A stretch of DNA of 51,332 nucleotides from assembly GCA_029946105.1 (NCBI GenBank), contig JAQSDW010000072.1:1-51332 (forward strand). Direction: 5' to 3'. Each line of letters starts with the position of its first letter. Positions within the stretch are counted from its first letter, which is position 1. The notes beneath the pieces are model-generated. The model searched no databases, was not told the origin of the DNA, and worked only from the letters and a program-made list of their open reading frames with translations. This document shows positions 1 to 8,387 of this stretch, in pieces. Source of the DNA: Reyranella sp. GTDB taxonomy: Bacteria; Pseudomonadota; Alphaproteobacteria; Reyranellales; Reyranellaceae. The position numbers and the translations under genes are program-made.

Positions 1-360
1 AACGCAAAGTGCGCTCTCCAATACCCCAAGGTTGGCGAGCGTTTCGAATGCCCGTAGCGGATAGCTATAGAGCTTGTTGCGAAAGAAGATCCGCGACTTG
101 CGAGGACGCTCGATGAAGTCGTCAGGAAGGATTTCGCGCCAAAGGTCTTCCACTTCCTGGGACTTGGAGAAAAATCGGTGTCCGCCAATATCGAAGAAGT
201 ATCCGTCGTGCGATTCCGTGCGGCTAATGCCACCAACATAGGTGGCACTCTCTTCGAGAATCAGAACGCTTCCCGCTTGTTCCTTGGTTAGGAGATACCC
301 CGCCGTCAGGCCGGCGGGACCGGCACCGACAATCAAAATATCGAAAATGCTCTGCGTCAC
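1..360 (-). CDS. FAD-dependent oxidoreductase, UDP-galactopyranose-mutase/amine-oxidase-like (N-terminal part)
   Basis: Only the first 120 codons are in the window; the gene runs off the left edge. It opens at a GTG (358-360); no ATG or GTG lies between it and the upstream in-frame stop. Residues 6-17 form a dinucleotide-binding GxGxxG strand-turn (IVGAGPAG), followed by VLILEES, VGGISRT and the FDIGGHRFF block. This layout is typical of the protoporphyrinogen-oxidase/UDP-galactopyranose-mutase-like flavoproteins often found in polysaccharide clusters. An exact substrate cannot be inferred from this fragment. Its strand and neighbours suggest it belongs to the polysaccharide locus, perhaps acting on a sugar nucleotide. 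The family call is good; the reaction is unknown. Confidence 0.75.
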   Translation of the reverse strand, partial: MTQSIFDILIVGAGPAGLTAGYLLTKEQAGSVLILEESATYVGGISRTESHDGYFFDIGGHRFFSKSQEVEDLWREILPDDFIERPRKSRIFFRNKLYSYPLRAFETLANLGVLESALCV

Positions 361-629
361 AATACGGCCATTCCCGTTCGGATTTTTCGGCCCGCTTCAT
401 CGGTATGACCCAATATAACAACAATATACATGTTAGCGCATAGGCGATGCGATAATATTCGATCCTCAGCCCGAATGAGGATTTGCAATCGTTGTGGATG
501 TCAGGCGCCTCTAGCCCGATCAGCATGGGGGCACCTTCACCCCATCCGCTCCTGTACCAGCTGCAATTTTTGATTGTGACTGGCGCGCTCCCCAGTCGCA
601 GCGACCTCCAGACGACGGCGTACGGCTTC
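361..629. other. Intergenic spacer with AT-rich island
   Basis: No gene is supported here. Bases 405-465 are strikingly AT-rich for this genome and sit upstream of the minus-strand oxidoreductase, so they could hold its promoter. A short inverted repeat, GACTGG-N8-CCAGTC (578-597), lies just beyond the stop of the methyltransferase at 630. It lacks a following T-run, so it is only a weak terminator candidate. Confidence 0.35.
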
Positions 630-1601
630 CTAGACTGGAGACGGGCTTACCGCCCGCAGCCAAATCGAACTGGGGAAATGCCCACCCTTGCCGGCACTCA
701 GGCCGTCGACCTGGGTATCCGGCTTGTACTTCGGCATCAGGCCACGAAGCGCCTCGGGGCGGGCGTAATGGATCATGCTCAGACTGATTTCCACGCGATA
801 TCCGGGATTTCCCGTCAGGAATGCGTAGAGGAGCGCGGTCTCCTGGGCGAAGAACAGATCGTCGCTCGTCGTATGCCGGCTGTAATCGTAGGGGAAATAG
901 ATGTCGTGGAAGTGAACCCAAACTCCGGGGGCCAATCGCGGCAGCACCTCGTGAATCAGAAAATTCACTTCGCTTCCAGGCTTGACCGCGTGAGTCGAAT
1001 CGATGAACAGCAGATCACCCGCCGCCAGATCGGTCAGGATCGACAAATCGACGACTTGCGCCGGCTTGTCGATCAATCGAATCAGCTTGTTCTTGTAGGC
1101 TTCGAGCAGGTAGGCGCTCGGATACGGCTCGACACAAACGATGTCTGGCCTGCAGCTCGCCCGCTCGGCGCCCCGCAGCATGATCGCGGTGCTGACGCCG
1201 CAACCGATCTGCACGATCCGCTTCGGCATGTTCGTGGCCACAAAGGCAAACAGGACGTCCGCCTCGATCTCGCCGTAGCCGCCATCGGCTCCGCCGCCGA
1301 CGATCGAGTCCTCCAGGATGGTCCTTGTTCGAAGGTGGTCGGAATGAGGTGAGAGCATCGCGCCCAGAAGGGCGACCTGGCGATCGGGATCGTTGGCGGC
1401 GATCGCGTGCATGCTCCGCGGCCGACGCCAGTCGGTGCGGCGCTCCAGGTCGGCGATGTTCGGAATGCCGGAATAGAAATGCTCGGGAACGACATTGACG
1501 CCGACCCGTTGGAGGAGCCTGAAACCTCGCTGCCACCAGCGCTTGATCAGTGTCTTGAATGCCCTGGTGTTCATGCCAGTGATCCCTGCCTGTCCATTCA
1601 A
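630..1601 (-). CDS. Class I SAM-dependent methyltransferase
   Basis: This 323-residue protein looks like a Rossmann-fold methyltransferase of the Methyltransf_24 type. The SAM-binding motif I is VQIGCGVS (about 130-137). An acidic loop VCVEPYPS (155-162) would contact the ribose. FIDSTH (199-204) precedes a VWVHFHDIYFP strand (228-238), a pattern seen in cluster-borne methyltransferases acting on sugars or small metabolites. Its ATG overlaps the stop of the upstream FkbM gene by 4 bases, so the two are translationally coupled. It is the last gene before the 269-bp spacer. The inferred role is methyl decoration of the exported glycan or a precursor; the acceptor is unknown. Confidence 0.8.
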   Translation of the reverse strand: MNGQAGITGMNTRAFKTLIKRWWQRGFRLLQRVGVNVVPEHFYSGIPNIADLERRTDWRRPRSMHAIAANDPDRQVALLGAMLSPHSDHLRTRTILEDSIVGGGADGGYGEIEADVLFAFVATNMPKRIVQIGCGVSTAIMLRGAERASCRPDIVCVEPYPSAYLLEAYKNKLIRLIDKPAQVVDLSILTDLAAGDLLFIDSTHAVKPGSEVNFLIHEVLPRLAPGVWVHFHDIYFPYDYSRHTTSDDLFFAQETALLYAFLTGNPGYRVEISLSMIHYARPEALRGLMPKYKPDTQVDGLSAGKGGHFPSSIWLRAVSPSPV

Positions 1602-2362
1602 ATAGGACGACAGAAGAGCTGCGTATGGTGGATCACCGTCGGATCCGCGATTGCTACGCCTTTCATGGAAAAAGCCCGATAGTCGTGCCGCGCAAGAAGG
1701 CCCCGCACCGCCTCACGTTCCTCGTTGCTGTGCAGTTCGATGTACATGGCCGGCCTGCAGCGCTTTATGAGTTCTTGCCCGCCGGCAAAGACCGCCGACG
1801 CCCCTCCTTCAACATCGATCTTCAGGAACGAGGGAGCAGGCCAACCCCGCTGCTCATAGGAGTCGAGCGCGAGCTGAGGAACCTCCATGACCTCGGCGTT
1901 GGCCAGATCCAAATTGGCCGAGGTCAACCGACCCATCGTGGGCCGGTGATGGTCGAATTGAAATTGGGCCACGCCCTCGGCTGCGGCAACCGCGGCGCAA
2001 ACTGGCGTCACAAACCCCAGCGCGTTCAGTTCGATGTTGTGGACCAGGCTTTGGTAACTGTTCGGCATCGGTTCGAACGCCACGACCGTGCCACCCGGCC
2101 CAACGGCATCAGCCAGATACAGTGTCGACTGGCCGCAATTCGCACCGATGTCATAGACACACTCGCCTCTGCCAACCTGCTGGACCCAATCCCATTCTTT
2201 GGCCTGCAGGTCCCATATGTAGGTATAGCCCATACCGGGACTTATGATGATCCGTCGCGTCTTCAGGCGCCCTCGCTGGACCGTCCGGATCGATCCGTAA
2301 GGATAAATCGCCCGCACGAACGCCTGCACGATGGGAAAGTGGGCGAACTTGTGCGCTTTCAT
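1598..2362 (-). CDS. FkbM family methyltransferase
   Basis: A 254-residue SAM methyltransferase of the FkbM family. Motif I is YDIGANCGQST (70-80), then VAFEPMPNS (94-102) and the family hallmark LKIDVEGG (180-187). FkbM proteins O-methylate sugars or other hydroxyls and are common in EPS and O-antigen loci. I placed the start at the ATG 2360-2362, 20 bases after the stop of the dehydrogenase gene. The reading frame is open for a further 44 codons upstream, but that part lies inside the dehydrogenase gene and does not look like FkbM sequence. The 3' end overlaps the next methyltransferase by ATGA, so both are probably made from one mRNA. The acceptor is unknown. Confidence 0.85.
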   Translation of the reverse strand: MKAHKFAHFPIVQAFVRAIYPYGSIRTVQRGRLKTRRIIISPGMGYTYIWDLQAKEWDWVQQVGRGECVYDIGANCGQSTLYLADAVGPGGTVVAFEPMPNSYQSLVHNIELNALGFVTPVCAAVAAAEGVAQFQFDHHRPTMGRLTSANLDLANAEVMEVPQLALDSYEQRGWPAPSFLKIDVEGGASAVFAGGQELIKRCRPAMYIELHSNEEREAVRGLLARHDYRAFSMKGVAIADPTVIHHTQLFCRPI

Positions 2363-2382
2363 GCGCCGGAGCGTCTTTGCCG

Positions 2383-3672
2383 CTAGAGCCGCCAAAGCGT
2401 GACGCCAGCCGGCGTCTTGGGCCGGTCGAGTATCGCGGGAATGTCGGCTACAAAGCCGCCATCGGGCTTCAAAAGCGGCCTCACCAACTCCCACCCTCCA
2501 TCGCGATAGCTATTGTGGGCGACCGACAAGACGACGGCGTCGGCAGGTTGCAGTTTGTCGAGCGCGGTCAGCGCCAGCCCATACTCGTGCTTCAGCATTT
2601 CGCCGTCGGCCATCGGATCGTGCAACTGGACCGTGATACCGAATTCCTTGAGTTCGTTCGCGATGTCGACGACCCGCGTATTGCGGATATCCGGCACATT
2701 CTCCTTGAAGGTGACACCAAGCAAGGTCACGACAGGACGGCTGCTGGCGAAGCTTCGCATGATATTGCGAGCGACGCGATTGGCCACATAGATGCCCATG
2801 CTGTCGTTGACCCGCCGACCGGACAGGATCACGTGCGGATGATAGCCGGCCGATTCGGCCTTGTGGGCGATGTAAAATGGATCGACACCAATGCAGTGGC
2901 CGCCGACGAGGCCCGGTCGAAAGGGCAGGAAATTCCACTTGGTACCGGCTGCCTTCAGGACATCCTGCGTGTCGACGCCCAGTCGGTCGCAGATCAGCGC
3001 AACCTCGTTGATGAGAGCGATATTGACGTCGCGTTGAGTGTTCTCGAGCACCTTGGCGAACTCCGCCACCCTGATCGACGGGGCGCGGTGCGTGCCGGCT
3101 TTAACCACACTGCGGTAGGTCTCATCGACGATATCGAGGGCCTCGGGCGTGTCGGCCGCGACGATCTTCAGGATATTCTCGAAGCGGTGCTGGCGGTCGC
3201 CGGGATTGATGCGTTCCGGCGAGTAGCCGACATTGAAGTCGGCCTTCCACTTCAGCCCGGAGGCCAGTTCGAGCACCGGAATACAGATTTCCTCGGTCAC
3301 TCCGGGATACACGGTCGATTCGTAGATCACGATGTCGCCGCGCTTGAGCGCACCGCCGATCGTGGCCGATGCCCGTTTCAGAGGCTCCAGGTCGGGCGTC
3401 TTGCTCACGTCGATGGGCGTCGGCACGGTGACGATGTGGAAGTCCGCGGCGCGCAGGTCTTCGGGCACCGAGGTGAAACGAATCCCCGAGGCACGCACGG
3501 CCTCGCTTTCGACCTCGTGGGTGCGATCATGGCCCTGGGCAAGTTCCGAGATGCGGCGAGCATCGATATCGAAGCCCACGACTTCGAAACCGGCACAACC
3601 GAACGCGGTGGCTACCGGCAGGCCAACATAGCCTAAACCCAGGACTGAGATACGGCGACGCATTGGGCGCAC
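2383..3672 (-). CDS. UDP-N-acetylhexosamine 6-dehydrogenase (TviB/WbpO/CapL type nucleotide-sugar dehydrogenase)
   Basis: A 429-residue NAD-dependent dehydrogenase that oxidises C6 of a UDP-sugar to a uronic acid in two steps. The NAD-binding GLGYVG is at 12-17; the central helix carries AEFAKVLENTQRD (203-215). The catalytic cysteine is C260 in GGHCIGVDPFY. KWKADFNVGYSPERINPGD (141-159) and GTKWNFLPFRPG (243-254) resemble the TviB/WbpO/CapL branch, which acts on UDP-GlcNAc or UDP-GalNAc, more than UDP-glucose dehydrogenase (Ugd). This gives a likely UDP-HexNAcA precursor for the glycan. It lies between the autokinase gene (112-bp gap) and the FkbM gene (20-bp gap). The choice between GlcNAc and GalNAc is inference. 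Confidence 0.88.
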   Translation of the reverse strand: MRPMRRRISVLGLGYVGLPVATAFGCAGFEVVGFDIDARRISELAQGHDRTHEVESEAVRASGIRFTSVPEDLRAADFHIVTVPTPIDVSKTPDLEPLKRASATIGGALKRGDIVIYESTVYPGVTEEICIPVLELASGLKWKADFNVGYSPERINPGDRQHRFENILKIVAADTPEALDIVDETYRSVVKAGTHRAPSIRVAEFAKVLENTQRDVNIALINEVALICDRLGVDTQDVLKAAGTKWNFLPFRPGLVGGHCIGVDPFYIAHKAESAGYHPHVILSGRRVNDSMGIYVANRVARNIMRSFASSRPVVTLLGVTFKENVPDIRNTRVVDIANELKEFGITVQLHDPMADGEMLKHEYGLALTALDKLQPADAVVLSVAHNSYRDGGWELVRPLLKPDGGFVADIPAILDRPKTPAGVTLWRL

Positions 3673-3784
3673 TCCTGCCAGATCATCGCCCCGGTGGCAT
3701 CCCTTTTTTCACCGATGCATCGAGGCTGAACCGACTACAAGCCTCCCCGACCGCCACGATACGGTAAACCTCGTGACCGCATAC

Positions 3785-6169
3785 CTACTTCTTGGATGCA
3801 AGCTTGAGTGCGGGGCGCGACGGATCGGCCTTGGCCTTCTCCTCGCCTTGGCCGTAGTAGCCGCGATAACGCGAATAGTAGTCGCCGTGATCGCCATAGC
3901 CATAGCGGCCATGCTTGAAGAGGTTCACGCGGTTGATGACGATGCCGACGTGGCTGGTCACCTCCAACAAGGCCGCAATCGCCGTCTTGACCACTTCGCG
4001 GTGGGTCTTCGCCCATTGGACGATGAACACCGTATAGTCGGCGAGGCGCGCGATTATGCGGGCGTCCGAAACCGCAAGCACCGGCGGCGCGTCGAGGATC
4101 ACCAGGTCGTAGTTGTCGGAGAAGACGTCGACCGCTGCCTTCATGGCATGCGATTCGAGGATTTCCGGCGCATTCGGCGTGTTCCGCCGTGCGCAAATAT
4201 AATATACGCCGGACGCCTCGTGGCGACGGGTGCATTCCGCCAGGGTCTTTGTGCCCATCAGATATTCGTCGATCGTGCCACCGCGTTCGTTGAGGCCGAG
4301 CGCGGCAGACAGCTTGGCCTGACGCAGATCGAGATCGACGATCAGCACCCGACGTGACGTGTTCATCTTGGTCAGCAAGCCACCCAGCGAAGCGACGAAG
4401 GTGGTTTTGCCTTCGCTGGGAGTTGACGACGTGACGGCAACGACCCGCGGCAGCCTGTCGAGGCTCGCAAGACTGATGGCAGTGAACACGGCGCGCACCG
4501 CCTCCGCGGCTGGCGATGTCGTGTTCTCGAGGATGTTGGTGACCACGTTGGAACGCGTGATCGCCGCGCCTTTGACTTCCGGCACCATCGCCAGGACGCT
4601 GACACCCGTTGCCTCCTCGACCTGAGGTGCGGAGCGGAATACGCGGTCCAATTTCTCAATGGCGATCGCTCCGGCCATACCCAGGAGGCAACCGATCACG
4701 AACGCGCCCGTCAGGCCGGATTTGAAGTTAGGCGACGACGGCGAGCCCGAGGGACGGGCATAGGCCAGGATGCGCGCGTCGGCACGCTGGATGTCCTGTT
4801 GTTCGCGCAGTTCCTTGAAGCGATTCAGGAAGCTTTCATAGAGGGCGCGGTTGGATTGCGCCTCGCGCTCGAGCTGCTTCTGTTCCGCCTCGTACTGACT
4901 GGCCGTCCCGGAAACGATCGAGGCCTTGTCGACCAGATCCTTGAGATCCTCTTCCTCCGAGGTCGCGGCATCGAGTTCGGCGCGAACTGCCAGCGTGATG
5001 CGCTGCGTCTCGATGTTGAAGCGGGCGCGAATAGAGGCAAGCTCGTTGCGCACTTGCACCATCTTGGGATGGCTGTCGCCCAGTTGCGACGCCAGCTCCG
5101 CCGACTTGCGGCTCAGCTCCACGTCCGAAATCCGCAGCGCGGCGAGCGTCGTATTGCCCGAAACCTCGGGAATGTTGGCCAGCTCGCCCGGATTGAGGCT
5201 CGCCTTGCTGAGCGCGACCAGGCGCGCTTCTTTCTCGATGCGGCGGGCGCGCGCGGCGGTATATCGGCCATTGAGTTCCGAGAGCGTCTGGGATGACACC
5301 GCTCCCTCAGGGCTGCCAGCGAGGCCTTTGTCGCGGCGATAGGTGGCGACAGCCTCCTCGGCGGTCTGGAGGTTTCGGCGGAGTTCGGCGAGACGCTGCT
5401 CGAGCCATTCCGTCGCCCGTCGGTTCGCCTCGTTCTTCGTATCGATCTGGTCGGCGAGATAAGCCTCTGCGACCGCGTTGGCGATGCGTGCCGACATGGT
5501 GCCGTCAGGGCTCTCCACCGTGATGACAATGACGAAGGTTCGTCCCACCAGAGATACGCTGAGTCGGCCTGCCACGGCACCGATGGCCGCCTGACGCCGC
5601 GGATCACTGGCTTCCGCCGCACGCGGCGCGCCGCCGGGCCTGGCACCCTGCGCCGGCACCTGCGTCGGCACCGGAGTCAGCAACGACGATATTCCGGAAT
5701 TCCAGAGCTCACGAATCGGCTCGAGCGCCGCGTCGAGAGCGCCCGGCGGCTTGGTGCCGTTGAAGTCGGGGTTGGTCGCCAGCCCCAGCTTGTCGACGAC
5801 GCGGCCGATCACGAATTCCGACTGGATGACCTCCAGTTCGCTCTGGATGGCGCCGAAATTGAGTGTGTCGACGCCCGACAAGGCACCCTCGGTGTTCAGG
5901 ACCTTGAAGGTGCGCGTGTCGAGAATGAGACGTGCGGACGCCCTGTAGAGTGGCGTCGCCTGCGCGATGACCAAGGCCATCAGGACCGCCGCTACCAGGC
6001 CGCAACCGATGATCAGGGTCTTGTGGCGATTGAGCAGCCGTAGCCAGCCCCAGAGTTCGGTCGAGGCGTCTTCCGGGTTGCCGGCCCCTTGGCGCGACAG
6101 TGCTGGCAGGGGCGGATTGGTGACCGCTGGTTCCTCGGCCATCTCACTTGCTCTAGACATCGATCCCAT
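3785..6169 (-). CDS. Polysaccharide co-polymerase / bacterial tyrosine autokinase (Wzc/ExoP-like)
   Basis: A 794-residue inner-membrane protein. A Wzz-type chain-length region with TM1 (about 50-70) is followed by a long periplasmic coiled-coil part (about 230-470) and TM2 (486-506). The cytoplasmic BY-kinase domain has Walker A TPSEGKTT (583-590), Walker A' VLIVDLDLR (608-616) and Walker B LVILDAPP (689-696). The C-terminus carries a tyrosine cluster with seven Tyr between 756 and 772, the usual autophosphorylation tail. Such proteins set polymer length and couple polymerisation to export through Wza, whose gene lies just upstream. An in-frame ATG at 6158-6160 is an alternative start. The 164-bp upstream gap could hold an extra promoter or processing site. 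Confidence 0.93.
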   Translation of the reverse strand: MGSMSRASEMAEEPAVTNPPLPALSRQGAGNPEDASTELWGWLRLLNRHKTLIIGCGLVAAVLMALVIAQATPLYRASARLILDTRTFKVLNTEGALSGVDTLNFGAIQSELEVIQSEFVIGRVVDKLGLATNPDFNGTKPPGALDAALEPIRELWNSGISSLLTPVPTQVPAQGARPGGAPRAAEASDPRRQAAIGAVAGRLSVSLVGRTFVIVITVESPDGTMSARIANAVAEAYLADQIDTKNEANRRATEWLEQRLAELRRNLQTAEEAVATYRRDKGLAGSPEGAVSSQTLSELNGRYTAARARRIEKEARLVALSKASLNPGELANIPEVSGNTTLAALRISDVELSRKSAELASQLGDSHPKMVQVRNELASIRARFNIETQRITLAVRAELDAATSEEEDLKDLVDKASIVSGTASQYEAEQKQLEREAQSNRALYESFLNRFKELREQQDIQRADARILAYARPSGSPSSPNFKSGLTGAFVIGCLLGMAGAIAIEKLDRVFRSAPQVEEATGVSVLAMVPEVKGAAITRSNVVTNILENTTSPAAEAVRAVFTAISLASLDRLPRVVAVTSSTPSEGKTTFVASLGGLLTKMNTSRRVLIVDLDLRQAKLSAALGLNERGGTIDEYLMGTKTLAECTRRHEASGVYYICARRNTPNAPEILESHAMKAAVDVFSDNYDLVILDAPPVLAVSDARIIARLADYTVFIVQWAKTHREVVKTAIAALLEVTSHVGIVINRVNLFKHGRYGYGDHGDYYSRYRGYYGQGEEKAKADPSRPALKLASKK

Positions 6170-6333
6170 CCAACCACGCTCCGCACTTTACGTGCTCCGG
6201 AGGACACCCACGACGCTCACCGCCCCATCCCAAGGCCGATCAACGCCTACGAAAACTCAGATCAGCGCGTGGCCCCACACCACGGCTGTAGAAAACAAGT
6301 CCGAGACGCTTTTTTTGGACACTTACAAAACCA

Positions 6334-6969
6334 CTAGAACCAACGCTCGGGGACGTGAATGACGTCTCCCGGGCCAATCGGACTATCCTCCGTCACAGTC
6401 TCTTCCTCGCCGGCGGTTGAATTGAAGCGCCGCACGGTGATGCGCGTCTTGGACGCGCGACGAGTGTATCCGCCGGCGATGGCAACGGCCTGAATGAGGT
6501 TGATTCCGTTCACATAGGGAAACGCACCGGGTCGGGTAATCTCGCCGACAATGTAGAACGGCCGACGCGCGACGAGGTCGACGGTCAGCTTGGGGTTCCG
6601 CAGAAGTCCGTCCGCACGGTAACGATCGCGCAGCATTGCCTCGATCTCGACCGTCGTCATGCCGACGACCGAGACGCGCGTGGCCATGCGGGGCGAGATC
6701 ACGCCCGTCGAATCGACCTCGTAATCGCCGGAAAGCTCGGTGTCGGAAAGGACCACGACGCGCAGCTTGTCGCCGGGTGCCACACGATATTCGCCCATGC
6801 GGATCGTCTGGGTAACCTGGGACGGCTGCTGCAGCGTTTTCGTCGTCATCGGCGGCTGCGACTCACATGCAGCAAGCGTGAATACGGCGCCAAAAAGACA
6901 AGCCCACAGAGCCAGAGCGCGACGCCAGGACATTTCTTGCCAACGAGAGAGAGCCAGCCGGGTCATCAC
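6334..6969 (-). CDS. Polysaccharide export lipoprotein (Wza-like, Poly_export + SLBB)
   Basis: A 211-residue outer-membrane polysaccharide export protein. The N-terminal hydrophobic segment ends in a lipobox LAAC with Cys35. A Poly_export domain follows, with YRVAPGDKLRV (61-71) and SPRMATRVSVVGMT, then one SLBB-like repeat around PFYIVGEITRPGAFPYVNG. It is short compared with E. coli Wza (about 380 residues, more SLBB repeats), as is common for ExoF/GumB-type auxiliary proteins. The start is a GTG directly followed by an ATG, so it is uncertain by one codon. It sits 4 bases after the beta-barrel gene and upstream of the autokinase gene, the normal Wza-Wzc partnership. Confidence 0.92.
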   Translation of the reverse strand: MMTRLALSRWQEMSWRRALALWACLFGAVFTLAACESQPPMTTKTLQQPSQVTQTIRMGEYRVAPGDKLRVVVLSDTELSGDYEVDSTGVISPRMATRVSVVGMTTVEIEAMLRDRYRADGLLRNPKLTVDLVARRPFYIVGEITRPGAFPYVNGINLIQAVAIAGGYTRRASKTRITVRRFNSTAGEEETVTEDSPIGPGDVIHVPERWF

Positions 6970-6973
6970 AACG

Positions 6974-8317
6974 TCACCGCCTCGCCGTCAGGCGGATGGA
7001 AAGCATGTTTCGCGTAAACGAAGGCCCGCCCGCCGCAACGTCGGTCGACCAGCCATTTGTATATTCGTACAGGGGCCCGATTTGGACTTGTGGACGAAGT
7101 GAATACATCAAGCCGATCGATCCCTTGAAGAAATAGTCAGTGCGCGGGCTGACATTGGCAACACCATAGGCAGGGTTGTATTGCGCCGTATTTATAGACG
7201 CGCCCCCAACGGCCATCCATTCCGGGTTGATCTCGTAGGTAAAATCCACGCCAAGCGCGGTGGAGACGTAGTTCTGGTAGTTGGAGAGCGCCGATTCGTT
7301 GATGCTGCGCAGGAGTTGCGGGTTCAAAGTCAGCTTGTCGTTGGGACTCCAGGTTCCGGAGAGCCCAAACGTCGTCGCTCCCGTGGACGAGCCGTTGGCA
7401 ATGTAGGACAGCGATTGGTAACCGACGAAGCCTTCGAGCTTGGTTTTCGGGCCGAGGGACGTCGTTGCACCGAGGTTGAAAAACCAGCTGTTGGAGTCCC
7501 GCTGCTCGCCAACGGAATTGATGAATTGGGTATAGATACGCTGCTCCAGACCAGGAGCGATGAAGATCGACGTGTCGTCGTTGATTTCATAGCCGAGGCG
7601 GATGCGCTCCGCGTAATCGGTGCGATCTCGGCTGCTGCCGGGCAACCCGACGGACGTGATGGTGCTGTAGTCGTAGTATGTGTATCTGATCGCAGCAGCC
7701 GTCAGCTGATAGAAAAAACGATTGAACCGCTGGTAGAGCGACACCTCGATCGGGATCGAATCGACGACGGTGGGCGCCTGCGCGAACGACACGTTGGGAG
7801 TGCCCAGCGCCTCGGTGTTGCGCGTGTAGCCGATCTTGGCGGTCACGTAGAAGTCCTGCTGGATCTCGAACTTGCCGTCGAGCAGCAGACCGTAATTCTG
7901 AAAATTCTGTGTTGGAGCACTGACGTAGAAGCCGAACCCGCCAAAGGCGACGGCGCGGATCGAGTGATTGAGCCACTCCGACTTCATTTCGACCTGCGGC
8001 CGGATCACCGTGAACATGGAACCCGTCGTCGGCGCGGAGGTGGTGAACACGTTGCTGTCATAGCCGGTCAGGATCTCGATCGACGGAAACAGCGTATAGG
8101 GCCCGATCGTCGTTCCCACTTCGCCTTTCGTGTCCGACATGCCGCCGCCGATGGGCAACGATAGAATATCGGAGTCGACCCCTTCCTGCCCGATCGTCTG
8201 CAGTGCCGGCGCGGCCGTTTCGTCCTGCGCCTGAGCGCCGGAGATGATGCACGACATCAACGCCCAGCCGAGGATTGGTGTCCAAAAGAATTGCGAGCGA
8301 TTCGCATTGATAGCCAT
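6974..8317 (-). CDS. Outer-membrane beta-barrel protein of the polysaccharide export operon
   Basis: A 447-residue protein with a clear signal peptide (MAINANRS... to ISGAQA|QDE, cleavage near 30). The rest is rich in alternating aromatic and polar strands (for example FYVTAKIGYTRNTE, TKLEGFVGYQSLSY, VQIGPLYEYTNG) and ends NMLSIRLTARR, as expected of an outer-membrane barrel. It resembles the barrel proteins commonly encoded next to Wza/ExoF homologues in proteobacterial EPS operons; their role may be a secretin-like or auxiliary export channel. I chose the ATG 8315-8317 because it begins the signal peptide; the open frame continues 52 codons upstream without a plausible leader. It is 70 bp after the repeat protein and 4 bp before the Wza-like gene. 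Confidence 0.82.
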   Translation of the reverse strand: MAINANRSQFFWTPILGWALMSCIISGAQAQDETAAPALQTIGQEGVDSDILSLPIGGGMSDTKGEVGTTIGPYTLFPSIEILTGYDSNVFTTSAPTTGSMFTVIRPQVEMKSEWLNHSIRAVAFGGFGFYVSAPTQNFQNYGLLLDGKFEIQQDFYVTAKIGYTRNTEALGTPNVSFAQAPTVVDSIPIEVSLYQRFNRFFYQLTAAAIRYTYYDYSTITSVGLPGSSRDRTDYAERIRLGYEINDDTSIFIAPGLEQRIYTQFINSVGEQRDSNSWFFNLGATTSLGPKTKLEGFVGYQSLSYIANGSSTGATTFGLSGTWSPNDKLTLNPQLLRSINESALSNYQNYVSTALGVDFTYEINPEWMAVGGASINTAQYNPAYGVANVSPRTDYFFKGSIGLMYSLRPQVQIGPLYEYTNGWSTDVAAGGPSFTRNMLSIRLTARR

Positions 8318-8387
8318 AGGGGTGGCAGTCCATCCCGGCAGGGGTCCGAGCGTGGGCTGGAAAAAATCCCGACGCCGCACCGGACTG

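Noticed and set aside
578..597. Inverted repeat after the methyltransferase gene as an intrinsic terminator.
   Set aside because: The stem is only 6 bp and there is no T-run downstream on the minus strand.
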